From: Phallus indusiatus
Lineage: Eukaryota; Basidiomycota; Agaricomycetes; Phallales; Phallaceae
Length of the DNA stretch: 64,000 nucleotides
Direction of reading: 5' to 3'
NCBI GenBank assembly: GCA_027605045.1
Contig: JAQFWX010000032.1
Location: 434,001-498,000 of the forward strand
Shown: piece by piece, positions 26,204 to 39,900 of the stretch
Position numbering within the stretch: position 1 is the stretch's first letter
Layout: each line of letters begins with the position of its first letter
The notes under the pieces: model-generated
Told to the model about the DNA's origin: nothing
Databases searched by the model: none
Seen by the model: the letters and a program-made list of their open reading frames with translations, nothing else
Made by a program: the position numbers and the translations under genes

Positions 26204-27821
26204 ATGTTTATCCGTTGTTGCATGAATCAGATCATTTTTACTACAGTTACGATATCCTTATTCGAAATTGCGCTGGCCAGAACGTTCAGCGTCATCAACA
26301 ACTGTCCTTTTACAATATGGTACATCTTCAGGCTTATCTAGTTTAGCAAGCTTGAATGATGCAATTCATAGGCCTGCTGTTTTCACAGATCTCACAGTTG
26401 GTTCTGCAACCCCCGACGCACCAACCGGGTGCGGTTTTCTTTCTAGTCGCGATTTTACAGATGAGCTTGACTTATATCTCTTCATATCTTTTCATAGTTG
26501 GGAAGCAGCACCTTTCACAAGTTTTACATTCAGCGTACCGGATAATTGGACAGCTGGTCGCATTTGGGTTGATAAGACTTTACTACTTGCCACGACTTCC
26601 TATTAATGATTGCGATCTGAAGGGCCGGCGCGATTGTGACTTTACAGTGGTTCAGGGACCTCAATCTTGTCTGGATGGAGGCTGTAATGGTGGGAATAGC
26701 TGCTGTTTCTGGTGACTTCGCAAACTCATTGGCTTCAGGCGGATTACTCTGCGACCCAACGACTGGCACTGGCGTCCCTCCAGCAAGCCTAGCTGAATGG
26801 ACATTAAATGGCACAGGAAACATAGATTTCTATGACAGTACGGTATTCGTTGCTAAATTTGACCGCCGGCATCGATAAAACCATTACAGCGTCTCTTGTG
26901 AACGGCTACAACCTTCCTTTACGAATTACCAACGATGTCGAGTGCCCAATAGCCGATTGCCCGGTTGATTTAGGACCGAATTGTAAGTTGCATAGTCGGC
27001 GGTATCTAAGACGTCACTGACTCCCGGTAAGGCCCGCCGCCTCTAAAAGGTCCATTTGACGCAACGGGATTTCCTGTAGGCTGTCAGAGTGCTTGCCAAG
27101 CCAATCTTGATGGGAATCAAGGTTTGTTTTCTAAATTATGACTTATTTCAATTAATTTTCATATAAGCAAATTCTTCAAACTGTTGCTCCGGAAGTTTTG
27201 ACACGCCGGCTACTTGTCCATCATCGGGTGTAGGTCAGTAAAAAAAAAATTCAAAATCGACTTTTTGACAGGGACTTACATCCATGTCCATGCGAATTTA
27301 TTCAGAATTTTACTCATATTTTAGTATGATCTCTTTATCTAATGCTAGTTGATGCCAAGTTAGCTGAGTCTTCCCCAGAAAATAACTGTCCAAACAGCTA
27401 TGCGTATCCCTTCGATGAATCTAGCGGGACTGCGCTCTGGAAATGCGACTCTTCGTTAAGAGCGAATTACAATCTAACATTTTGTCCGCCGTAAGTGACA
27501 ATTGTCCTAGTGTTTATTTTTTGTGATGATTCTCCCTCAAATAGGCCGGTTGATCTATCGAATGCGCCTGGTGGTGCTGTCTCTGGGACGGCTTTACCTA
27601 CCGATGTCCCGGTGGAGTCCGTAATATCAAGTTCGGCAAATGATTTATCGCCAACCGGTGTTTTAAGTTCGAAAGTTACCTCTGCTACCTCGTTTCCTTC
27701 ACCGTCAACGACACGGTCAGGTTCCGTTGGTGGGAGGGAAAGCATTTTGGGGACGTTAAGGCACATGCGTTGGGGGGTTCTCGTGCTTTTAATCACGACA
27801 ACGGTCGCAGAACACCTCTAA
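26204..27821 (+). CDS. thaumatin-like protein with GPI-type tail
   Basis: Secreted, disulfide-rich thaumatin-fold protein; fungal members bind or cleave beta-1,3-glucan. The spliced chain (about ten exons) starts with a signal peptide ending near ALA, then TFSVINNCPFTIW, FTDLTVGSATPDAPTGWEAA, NWTAGRIWGRRDCDF, LDGGCNGGLLCDP, the Cys-rich ECPIADCPVDLGPNC and CQSACQANLD segments, and SYAYPFDESSGTALWKCD, all in the family's order with its cysteines. Unlike plain thaumatins it continues about 90 residues as a Ser/Thr/Pro/Val linker ending in a hydrophobic stretch (WGVLVLLITTTVAEHL), as expected for GPI attachment to the cell wall or membrane. A second possible start is the Met six codons downstream. 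Confidence 0.88.
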
Positions 27822-30800
27822 TGCATCTGACATCAGTTTCACAATGCAGATAAATCCTCCACAATGTCGAAACACATGCATAAGAACTACCGATCTCAGT
27901 TTAACGTACAGTAGCCTCTCTAGTATTTCATGTAACTTGCAAAGTCATTGTGCACGCCGATGGGCTTCGGCTTCGGACGATTATATTTTTTAAAAGGATT
28001 CTCCGGTTATCTTTTTTGTTGTGGAAATTCGGCGTCGCCTCCAATAAAGCGCACACGAAAATGTCGACCGTTCACGGTTTTAACGACATTTTTATTATGT
28101 TTATGGATGAAGCAGTCCCGTAAGCTAGATTAACCCTTCGCCGAACATCAGTTCAGGCTGGGGTACTTCAGCTTATAGCTCCTGCTATTTTCTTGGAAAC
28201 ACTCTTTTCTGAAATAAGTTCATATCACTTTTTATTTATGTAGAGAAATAAACCTGACACCTACTCTTTCGGAGTGCGCCATGGTAACACATATACGACA
28301 CGTATTTATATGTCTTTGAGGTTCTTTGTATTCGACGACATCTTATATAGGAAAAGTATAATATCAGCCCCCTTGAGTAAATTTTTCTTCTCCGGGGCTC
28401 GTGGTTCACTTTTGCATTGATAGGTTACTAAATAATTGGATAAAGCGGCGACAGTATGACCTGTTTGGCTGATGACAAACCTCTTCCCGGTTCAAGATAA
28501 ATTCTTTATCTCGGGAAAATACATTGATCTCATATCAATGAAAGAAAATGATTTGTAAAGTCAAGGATCACTTTAATCCGTTTCATAACATCCAAATTCG
28601 ACTGCCTGAGTTGGCTGCGACTGAAATAATACTTTTTCGTATGTCGTTATTCGACACTAAATATTTATATCTCATATACTCATGCTTCATGCCGTTATGA
28701 TCCCTTCCTAATGGGCTCGTTTGTTGGCAATATCATAGAAGGAACTACTTTCAACGATTGAAATAGAATAAAATATAAACCAAAGAATCAACTATTGATA
28801 TGCTAGTGAAATGTCAAGACGAGATTTATTATTTTGGGTCAACGAGGAGAGAAAATGGGTTAATTTTGGCTTTCGGTTACTATTGACGCAACTGGTTCCG
28901 AGACCATCCTAAAATCCTTCTGCGATAAGCGGATTAAATATATGAGAATGACTGTGGAATGAGAAGCCAAAACGACGCTGGCATTTCCACCGCTCGACGG
29001 AATTTGACCCCATCTTGCAAAAGGCACTATACTAAAGAAATGATAACTCCGTACGGACGGCAAATTATGAGACTGGATGCATGTGTATCAAAAACGACTC
29101 CGTTCAAAAAAGTCAAGTTATTTTCAAGAACAGCGAATACCTGTACAAAATGGTTAACGGAGCATCCCCAAATGGAGTCTAAGGAAAACAGTCTACAAAA
29201 GTCTACAAACCCCAGCATGTGACCGGGAATGTATCAGATAGTCGCGGTGCGATTGTGCCGGAGTACATGAATGAAACAGTAATATGTTGTCCGAAACAAG
29301 TTTTTGCTTGATTAGTCGAACATTAATCATCTATCAATCCCTGAAAAATGTTGAAGATATGAACGAGCGCTAAGAGAACAAAGGCAATCTTTTTACTGCT
29401 CCAGTCCGCAAAGAATTAAGGGCTGTTCCACGTGGGTCTCTGGCCAGGAATTAGAGATCATAATATAAAGCGGTGAAGTTGACATATTTTCAATCCACAG
29501 AACCACAATTATCATTCAGTATTGCACTGGGAGCCCGTTGCTTTGACGATTGAAAAGGAATGCTAACTGTCAGAAAAAATCTACTGAAAAATTTCAACGC
29601 AAATGGTTGATTAATTGTCACCAGCCCAGCCTTAACTTAAGGCTCAGAGGAATCTTCAAAAGTGACTGTCAATAGTACAATTTTTGGGAAAGAGAGCTTA
29701 CTAGCTTCTTAAATAAAATAACCTTCCTGGTACGTTCCTACTTTTTAATAATTAGCACATTTAGTGCCATAAACGCAAGCTGGCTCAAAAATAAATAAAT
29801 AATGATAAAACCTGCATCACATACACGTAGCAGAGCAATTGAGAACATGCCACTGTCCGAATTCGACCATTGTGACGGATTCGGGTTATGACCAGATGAT
29901 TAACACAGTATTCAAGTTGTAGGCTGTAAAACTCAAATCACCCTTCAGATCTCATGATTTCTAAGCTGGGAACAAGTGCGGCCAGCACCTGATGAAAAAT
30001 ATGAACCAAATTTAGACGTAGCCACGTCAGAATATAATTCTGGCGAATCTTACTAGTATCCGACTGAGCGCTCCTTTGTTCTGAACCATTAACTTTAACA
30101 AGTCATATAAAGGGAATTGCGCCATCGGATTTGAAAAGAGGGTCGTTGAGACACGTTCCGCTTCTGATGATGGAACCAAAGGAAAAATTTTGAGTAAAAT
30201 GAGCTGCTATTTCCGACGGTAATCGTTGAGAAGATATGACGGCAAAGAGTGGCTCCAATGGAGACGAAGGTGGATTTCATCACATAAATAGTCTTTCTCC
30301 GATTGAATTGAGAGCTTCTCGTCTCTCGTTCTATAGAGTTAGACGGGAAGATAAATTACCATTTCTGCACAGGAACGCATCATATGAGCGAAATACAGCA
30401 AGGCCTTACTTTACTTAGCTTGGCACGCTCGCTACCAGCGATTAGAAGAAGGCTCTCGAGTCACCGGATCCAAATTAAGTTTTGTGCCCCTGATAACACA
30501 ATCACATGTATAATAGAGTTTCTTCGACGAAAAAAAAACTCTCCGAGAAGAAGTGAAGAGGTTGTCCGACTCTTCGGATTACTGAGTCATGGCATATGGT
30601 TGCCAGTGAAAAAAAAAAGATGACCCGATGATCCTAAAATATCGCCATAACGCAGAATCCCGATGTAACATGGAACAGAAAAAAAATTCAAGAATAATCA
30701 TTATGCATTACTGGAGCCAGTTAATAGTGATATGTACGAGATAGCAGCTGCGTACCTTTGGAACCTGTAAGCAAAGCTATTTTATTTGAAACTCCGCTCG

Positions 30801-30898
30801 GTATGCTGTGCTGTTTTCTCTTATTGTAAGATTCCTCAGCTGTACATTCGTCTTTAGGCTATTTTATATCCGAAATACCGATTCTTCATCCGATCAAA
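27822..30898. other. 3.1-kb gene-poor, AT-rich stretch
   Basis: No frame shows domain motifs, codon bias or a believable intron chain on either strand. No terminal repeats or transposase/reverse-transcriptase motifs were seen. Confidence 0.5.
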
Positions 30899-32188
30899 AT
30901 GTGGTTCCCTCCTGTGACGACGTTATTAAGGAACATGTCCGAGACCATTCTTTCCGAATTGAGAATGTTTCCAACTCCCTCGGGCTATGCACATCGGACG
31001 AGCAAAATGTCCGGATTCGCCTCCGAAGCGTTGATTCAGACCAAGACCACTTGTGGATCATCAAATATCCTTCATCAATCTCCATTAGCGTCCATTCCGC
31101 AGTTCTCGCGAAAGCCAAACCTTGCAGTACCTCCGAGACAGATCCGTCAATACACCACGACCGAATCGACCCATCCACCCTCACCGCCGCATGAGGACCC
31201 CGACTCAAAAGTGATATCCGATCACGAGTACAATATTCGCCTTGGTATGTCTAACTTTCCCTACCACGAAGATGAATGCGATGACGTCAGGAGACTATGG
31301 AACGGGTGCTACCAGCTTTTCCATATCTTTTTTTGCCCCTGCTAATGTGACAAAACATATCACAAATTGAAAACACTTTCTTACACAAACCATTTATTTT
31401 TCCAGGAAGGGCTGTCTATACATTGGAAACCACATTGCCGGATTTTTTTCAAACTGGCCTGGTCCCGATGGCTACTCTCAACGATGAAAGTTCAACATCA
31501 GGCTCAAAGCGGGAAGATGATAACAAACCTTTGGAGGACAAGAAAGTGCCAGAATCCATTTATGCATCGAACATTAGATTAAGCTATACACCACCAGCTG
31601 CTTTCGGTTTGCCAGCGGCCTTCCCCCGAACATTACAAGTGGAAGGTCGGCCGTTTTGATGACACACACCTGATTCCATGATTTTGAGTGTCATTGTATA
31701 GGTCTCCCGTTTTACCATGCTTCGGCAGCATTCATCAGACACACGTTGAGCGCGTTCAACACGGATCTGCAATTAAACCTATGCAAGTTCACTGTTCGTT
31801 CATTGAGTCCACGCAATCGGCAGATCGAAATACGCACAATACTTTCTGGAAGATCACGACTTAGCGGTGCATTGAATGAATGGGATGTGTATGTCGTCGT
31901 TCGTTCCAGCTTGTTTGGGTTTGATTACCTGTTTTGCCGTTTGGCTTCACCAGCCATGGCCAGTTAGGTTCAATGAGCTGACGCACAACATCCCTGTTTA
32001 GGTACTCGACCTACACACTGTCACCGCAGACGGGACTGATTGACGTCCACGTCGTTGACTCGATTCAACCGGCACCTCATATGACATTCTTAGATGGCTT
32101 GCGTGGAACATTGGCTAGATTAGCGGGACTCGATTTAGAACGTAGACCTGCGACAAATGGACTGCATACCCAATCCAAATCATCCTGA
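30899..32188 (+). CDS. C6orf136-like (DUF2358) mitochondrial protein
   Basis: Conserved protein of unknown function with a SnoaL/NTF2-like core, often predicted mitochondrial. Exons join through introns at 31243-31404, about 31647-31701 and about 31892-32001. The Ser/Arg/Pro-rich N-terminus is a likely transit region. The core reads GRAVYTLETTLPDFFQTGLV, then SIYASNIRLSYTPPAAF, FPRTLQVEGLPFYHASAAF, IRHTLSAFNTDLQLNLCKF, LSGALNEWDVYSTYTLSP and the end VVDSIQPAPHMTFLDGLR, which matches basidiomycete DUF2358 proteins in order. The start is uncertain: Met at 30899 is used, and a later Met at 30935 is also possible. No signal for a specific biochemical role. Confidence 0.75.
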
Positions 32189-33007
32189 AACTTTGCTTGA
32201 TGAATGTCAACATAAGCACATGTGATCGTTCTGCAAGTGGTCGATCATCCGGAAGTATCCTAGGATTGATCAGCTAGGAGAATATATGTCCACAATCCTG
32301 ATCCGTTTCGGTCACCTCGCACAAGGTTCCAAACAAGCTTGATCCAGACCCGGTCCCCGGAAATAGACGTTTGAGTAGCAAACCAGCGGCACTTTGAACA
32401 GGGCAGGGCGTAACGTCAAAGGAGATGGCCCTGCAGATTGTTATTGTTAATGATTGTTTCAGATCACGCTCACGAGAGCAGCGAAAATTGCAGGATTCCA
32501 GCTGTGTTCATTCTTTCGGTCCTATGAGCTGGCCGAGTTCGAATAATATTCCTTATTCTTCCCTGGCTGACAAAGCTCACTGGTCTTTTGTGAGCTGGTC
32601 TCTGGGGTCTTGGTTCGCTAGGATGAGCAAGCTGATTTCCGGCATATTCCGTATTTAGGTTCCGGGCGTCTTATGATCACACTTCATTTCGGCCCGTATG
32701 AAGTGGCGCTGTGCTCTGACATTACTGTTTCTGCCCTGGCTCAGGCTGAGCCGTATAATCAACAATCCACCTCGCTCCAAACATCTTGCTGTGTTTTTTC
32801 CGTAGGCGGAGATGCTTGTTCTGGCGCCACAATGATCTCCTGTTTTGGCATCGGGACTACGTCTGCCCGGCAGTTGGAGTATAAAAGCAATTCGGTCTGA
32901 TCCATTTAACTCACCCGGATCTTTTCTTGACCCTTCTAAACTTTTGGCCAAATTCAACTACTAATCTGGCTCTCGCTACATCATCCTACTTTTCTTCTCA
33001 CTCTTCC
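32189..33007. other. intergenic, no gene seen
   Basis: Spacer between two same-strand genes. A 77-codon ORF in it has no recognisable features. Confidence 0.5.
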
Positions 33008-33996
33008 ATGTCGGGAGAGACATACTCTCGTGATGATCGCGACGCTCATCCCCACTCCAATAAACTGCCGCCACTGCACGAAATCCTCGGAGGCATGTCC
33101 AGCTAAATTTCTTTCTTCTGCATTCCATGTTGCTCAACCAATGTTTTTCTTTCTTTTAGACGTCCTCGATCAACCCTCGGGTCGCCGTGGTTCTGTCGAG
33201 AGTCGAAGGAGTGTGAGTCCGGCGTTGAGACCCTCTTATGAACCTTATCTCATCCCGCCTCCACGACAGCAATCATCATTTGAAAACGACCGTGACCCTT
33301 CAGACATCTCCCACTACAGGTCGAGTAACAACCACTCCAGGGCTAGCTATCAATCGTCCCCTTCAACAAGCACCCAACCGCCATCTCGATCTTTTCATCC
33401 GAACCTAGAGGCGACAGAAGCACCAGGTCACTACTTTCACCTATTCAATTTGATTCCAAACCAAGGCCTCGTACATCAACGGTCGTCTTCCCGTGATGAT
33501 CTTGACCCGTCGACACCCAAGCCTCGTTTGCCACCGACTGATCCTGCTCGCAAGTATGCGTGCGCGGAATGTGGAAATCGCTTCTCAAAACAGAGCACGT
33601 TAAGGGTGGGTAATCCTCTGATGATATTACATTATAGGGAAGAATGACGTTCTCCTTAGAACCATCTTCTAACCCATACTGGCGAGCGACGTAAGTTTCA
33701 ATCCATTTTGTTTGCCTTACAACTATGATCGACTTATTGCCACGTCATCAGCATTTGCTTGTTCGCATCCCGGATGTGGTCGACGATTTAGCATGGCATG
33801 TAACATGCAACGGCACATGCGAACTCATACCCCAGCAAGTGCATTTGAAATGGAGGAAGATGATAGTTTGACACAGCATACTAGTCGTAATACTTCGATA
33901 CGGGGCGGTTCGGTCAGCCGCGAAAATTCAGTTAGCCGAGGAGGCTCACCTCATGAATGGCCCAATAATAGTCGACACTCGTCGGGCAGATACTAA
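33008..33996 (+). CDS. two-finger C2H2 zinc-finger protein
   Basis: Putative DNA-binding regulator. The short N-terminus carries NKLPPLHEIL, followed by a Ser/Pro/Arg-rich disordered region. The C-terminal zinc fingers are finger 1 CAEC...FSKQSTLRNHLLTH with the linker TGERP, and finger 2 CSHPGC...FSMACNMQRHMRTH. The tail is Ser/Arg/Gly-rich. The finger pair is split by introns at about 33607-33665 and 33691-33751. The first intron (33093-33159) is best read as GC-AG (GGAG/GCATGT), which keeps LPPLHEIL in frame with DVLDQPSGRR. A GT alternative at 33031 would delete that motif. Target genes unknown. Confidence 0.82.
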
Positions 33997-36900
33997 GCAG
34001 ATATACCTTACTTTACTGGCATGCACTCTCGTCTATCTTCTTTGTAGTCGGGTATTTTTTTGTGTTATATTGTTTTCTTCATCTCTTAATGTTTCCTATT
34101 CGACTTGTTAATCCCCTGGACAATATCTTATTCGTCATTGAACCATCATTCATATATCTCCCCTCATTTTTACACGCATTGCATTTTTGTTTTATTTTTC
34201 CATAGACAGCTCATGTATCGATTAAGCTCCCTTTTTCTTCGCGAAAGTAATTAGTTGGAGGAGGTGCATGTTGTAGGCTTCATCAGTAGATTTTGTATGT
34301 ATAATTCTTGATGGTTTTTGCTCTGAATGCTCAGCTGAGGCGTATTCCGTTGTGTGTCATAATTGCTGGTCGATCGTATCCAATCGGTAGCTTTCAATCT
34401 ATCGCCAAGTCGTGTGATTCTCCTTGGACCTGCTGGCTTCTATAGCGAAGGCTATTCTCAAGCTTTTCTGGGCGACATACCAACTGGAACCATGTCAGGT
34501 ATAGATTAATTAAATCATTCTTTATTACGACTAGCACTTCAAACTCTTATAACCGAGATAAGGATACCTATCATATTATATGTATCCTTTAATCATGGTG
34601 CTCGCAAGCTGCCTGACTCGGACAGTAGCTTTAATATCTCGGCCTGCTCCTGGAGGCCAAGACTAGGAAAAAAGGAAAGATGGTGCGACATCGTTGATCC
34701 GCTCTTCAATGACTATAATTGAATATCTTCTTGTGGATCCGATTCGGGAAGACATCCAGCATAATTGTTGTGGCTGAGCATTCTTCAGGATGAAGGGTTC
34801 CTTCGGTCGTTGAAAAACGGCGGTGCAACTAGAAAATCTTTCAATTAAATACCTCAGTGTGGTTATATTCGATATCGGGAGATCCATCGAACGGATCCGT
34901 CCCTCAGTTGGGAACATCTTCACATCCGAGTTCTCCGGCCCACCCCGTAACAGCTATACATACTTTCAGTTAAAAATAAAGACTTCCATGCCGAGACTAT
35001 ATATTATTCTGGAAAGGGTGTCCTTGATTTTTTTTTGCTCCGAGCTTATTGGTGGTCAGGCCTTCAGGAGTCATTATAAAATTGACTAGCTTCCAAAATA
35101 GGCCGACAGCTGTAGCTACCAAGGTCCGTTTTAATAGAATTCTGGAGCCGTCAAAATATATTGCATGATCGAATTACTGTATTACAAAGAGGAAACAGTA
35201 ATAAGAAAAAACAAAAGTTGGCTGCCTTTGCGAGTTCCCGTCGGAAAGCGGATGCCTATTTCGTCCGCCGAGAGGTATTTTCCGAGCCAGGCCCAGCGTT
35301 TAACATGGCCACATGGTCTTTGCCACTGGCAACAATTCAGGTCAATACGAAATGTTACATGATACGTTATAATCACCGTGATTATTTATGGCTGCAAGAT
35401 CGGACAAATGTTTGAACAAATGAACATGGCGATCCGGCGGTCCTATGGTGTTGAGTGAGTCAGTGACATGTGTTGCAGATGACGCGGACGATGGGCGGCG
35501 GCAGCACGATTGCTCTCCTTGTAAGAAAATTCTATCCACCGAAGCTGTATATAACTAAACAACGTAGATAGATTCATAGTTACTTGTCGAGTTTTTAAAT
35601 AGCCTAAAAAATTTCAGCCTCCCGATGGTTTCTATCTAATATCTAGATTTCCCTGAGTTTCCCGCTGATGCTGATGACAATGAAAAGACACAATGGGAAT
35701 CTTTAAAGTGAACTCAATCCGAAAATATTTTGTTTCAGTTATGTTCAAAATGCCTCTAAATCATATATTTGTTCTCTGCACGTCATCGCAGTAATAATAG
35801 TTATCCGTGACGTTTAAAAAAAATTTCAAACGCAAATACTCTTGTCCCCAACTTGTCCCCACCTGAACGTATGATTCAATTCAGCTGATTTTGTCTCACA
35901 TCTCTTGACATGACAATCAATATACGTCTCCAAGGAGCCATTTTTTTATGTCTCGGATGCATATCCCGATAATCCATAGCCGCGAGCATTTTCTTGTCCG
36001 GATATTACAATCGTAAATTTTGATCTCTCTCCAGGCTCTCCCAGCTTCGTATCCAGGTCATCCCCCTTACATATATCTGTGAGAGTCAACCCCTTTGGTA
36101 TGGTATATGAGCTTTGATACAGCCTTCAAAGGGGGTGCACCTTGAAGAATATGGATGCAAAGTGACTAGTGAAAATCGTGATCAATTGCAAAATTTGACA
36201 TCAACTTTTGATTTCGTACATTAAGTCTCAGCATTTGATAGAAGTGTAAGCATACCATCTTAGGAGTTTATTTAGAATCAAATTTAAGCAGTTGAAGTCT
36301 AAAATGACTGTTGATACTTTTTGTAATGTTTTACACAAAAAGGTACATTACCTTAGAGACCCCTATCAAGCGGGCTCTCCGGCAGCAAGCTGCATTTAAT
36401 TAACACAGGAATTTTTGGCGAATGCAATTATAGGGGAGGTTTACTGTTTTAGAAATGAGCGAATCGAAGCATTGCCATTGCAGTTCTATTTAATAACACC
36501 ATCAACCTTGTTGGTATAACTGTGCCCCCAAACTTTGCGCTTTATAAAGAGTTTTTCTCTGTGCTATTTCGTCCTGAATCAATAAGTTCGGATGTATCCA
36601 CATTTTCTCCGAAATAATTCCGAGCACAGGTTTGCGCCGTCAAGGTTCTAAAATGTTTATTCAATATTGTTCCGCAATGGATCAGACATAGCTAAAAGAC
36701 ATTACCGAACTCAGCTTCTGGAATTTGCGGTCAAAACAAAAGAATAGGAGGAAATTACATACATAGGTGTGTATGAGCTCAAGTCGCGCCGTTGGAAGAT
36801 TCAGCGAGTCCCCTACGGTCTTGGCAGTCTACTCGAGCGAAATAAGGTTCGGCTTCCGGACCTTTTCTGTTTTTGAAAAAAAAAAAGTCATCAAACCAAA

Positions 36901-39900
36901 CCTTGTCTTGAGAGCTGTGACTATTCAATTTACTAGCCAGATAAGATGGCTGATGATACCTGGGAGTCATCCAATCCATGATGGGGGTCTCTTGCGGGAA
37001 GATGACTTCAAGCACGATGCACAGTGAGCAGGCCGAGGTGTGCATTTTATATGGCTCCGACTTTCTCTGTTCCAAGATATAGAAAGATATAAAAATAACT
37101 ACCTGAAATATCATACTAACCAGGAAGATAACATACGTATCGAGGCAGAAGATAGACGAACTACGGAGTCAGCCTCCGTCTGCTAGATGAAGGATGAATC
37201 GATAGAGCTTGAAGCTATGTCACTGGCTGCTACTAATACGGACAAGACACGAGCGCTTGTACAAACGGAAGTATTTAAATACATCATTGGTGCCGACAGC
37301 CGCGACGACAGGTGTTGGACGCATAGTGTATTACTTGTTTGTGCGTATTTGTGTTTCTATCATCTATACGTGTACTAATGTTTCACTGAGTTTTTTTTTG
37401 GTACGAAGGTTCATGCAATATGCAACTTGTTCGACGCGACTCAAGAGGCAGTCTCCAGACGCCTCCAAATTTATATTTGACATGTACTGTTCAACTTCCA
37501 CCTCTATATAGTAGGATTAATTGGTTTGAGATGCGCCCAAGTAAATTTCACCTAAAATTGAGAAGCCCAGGTTCTTAGTTTATTCTATGCTTGCCAACTG
37601 TCAACCAATCAAGGTTGGACGGACGTTGTGCGATCAATCTTCCGGGATTATACAATACTCAGTCAGGTTAATTGCATTTGCGATAAGCGGATCCTTGACG
37701 TCTAGGTGATACATGTATCCACAATACGATGCTATAATAATATAATACTTTTAAGAATATGGAAAAGCCAGATCAGGCACTTGTTAGGCAATGCACTTGA
37801 ACCAGCTGTACATCCACTTGGCAGTACTGTGGTCAATTGCCAGTGCTTTGCAAATCAATTTCTCCTAACATTGCTGGCAGTTGGCGTCCCTCGAATCAGG
37901 GCATGCCTGTCAGTACATACATATAACCACGTTTACTTTTGTGAAGCACCTTCATTTGTTAAACGCTATGTAGGTGTTTGGCACCGTGTTTAAATATAAG
38001 TCTGGGACCCCATATTGAACCCAAAGTATCCAGTCTAATATAGATGACATTAGTGTTCACGTGTCAAGACAAGTCATACTATCCGACAGCAAATCATGTC
38101 TAGGTGTAGATATTTGTAACATTAAACCCGCTAAACCGTTTTTTTGTATCAATACCGTACATATAAGTAATAAGGCGGTTATTGGTTACGTATCGTTGAC
38201 GAAGCTCATACTAACATCGATTTCTATCTGACTGGGGCTTTGGCGTTACCAGCTTGTGCACAAAAATGTCTATTTAATTGCCGGTGAAAATATAACTCCG
38301 GAAGCATGTGTTTATACAATTAGGCAACTCGACAGTTCATAATAGCATTAAAAATGGCAATTAATTTAAGTAATCTGAAAATACAAAACAAATGTAGATA
38401 TGATATGTCATAAAATAGCGATTGGACCCACCGTTACCCCAAGCTGGTTTCATCCGAACATTCTGCTCAACTTCAGGCGAGTAGAAACAGGTAAAAACCC
38501 GGTTCCGAGTTCAAGTTCATTTGCATATAAAATTACGCCGAAAGAAGGACATAATGTTAATTATAAATCTATGGATGGTGTTACGACAGTAATTTACCCA
38601 AAACAACTCAAGCACCTCGCATCATGTTTTGTCGGCGCAGCCGTAACAGAACAGCAGGCATGTATATTGGGATTAGTGAATTAGACTCGAAAGAAATGTT
38701 AATTTCAACACGATCAGGTGAATGCACTCTTCTTCGAAGATAAATGCCAATCGGGAAGTCCGTACCCAAGTTAACATTTTTGCTATTGCCATACCAATCC
38801 ATGTGCTCACTCATCGCCAAAACGGAACCACCCCGGTATGCTTGTAAACAGTACAATTCATGATTGCTTGAAAAAAAGTTGCACGTGAACTCAGACGAAT
38901 GGGGAAAAGTCATGAATCACATGGTGAATGTTTGATAGCGGCTACTAATAAATAACATGTTAGTTTGATCGGGTACATACATGTTGACATATGCATTACG
39001 CTTGCCGGTGTTGTGAGGTTAATTAAGTTTTAGTGTTCGAATATTAATGACAACCAGCTTGACTCATCAGGCTGCAGCCGACAACTGGTGACACTGAAAA
39101 GTATACAGCAGTGGCATGGTAATACATTTCTAGACCAGTATGACGTGTCATTATCAGCGGATAAAAGATTGAAGGTGAGGTGGATGAGGAACGCTCGACA
39201 CAAACACAGCATAGGCCAGGGGAAATAATTTTCTTAACGAGACCATGTTGTGGCACGAACCTTCGCAAAAACTTCAAGCATAATCATTTTCTTCATTTTT
39301 CACCCCAAAAAGCAATTTGGAAGAGGGGTAGCTGTGACGATTGGTCTAAATTCTATATTTTTGTTTCCGAATCTTCTGAGTGCCCGAGATTCCAAATCTC
39401 CCATTTGAATACCTTTGTAACATCATAATTTATGGAGTTCAGTGAGTTCTTGGTAAGACGGATTACTGATTGACATGCCTTACCCGAAACCATATGTTCC
39501 ATTCGGAAGATACTTGCACGTTGAACGGTAAATCAAAGTCCCTTTTACCTGCATCAAACCGGTTTCATATATAAATATCGCTACCTATGGATATTGAACA
39601 TTAGCCCAATAAGGTAAAAAAGAAACAGCCGCCTGTCATAACGCGAATAAAAGAAGTCCCCCTGGTTTGTTCCGTTCGTGAGCGAAGTCGTAGTCATTAA
39701 ACAGCCGCCGCTTCGCCGAACATTAGGCTCCTGCTTAATTTAGATTTGAGGAAGACTATGGGCAGAAGTATCAATCTCAAATGCAGCTAGCCTCAGCTAG
39801 CACGGGGTGGCACGGCTATTACGGCTAATAACGATTTTCAGCAGTCTAGCAGAGTCTAGCACAGTAGTTTTTGGTTTGACTCGCCAGCGGCCGCCAAATC

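Noticed and set aside
28131..28180. Word cttcgccgaacat shared with 39710-39725 as ends of a mobile element
   Set aside because: Similarity is about 13 bases, with no inverted repeats, no duplication and no coding content between.
36779..37114. 111-codon minus-strand ORF
   Set aside because: No recognisable family, no splice context, low-complexity Phe/Lys run; looks like chance in AT-rich DNA.
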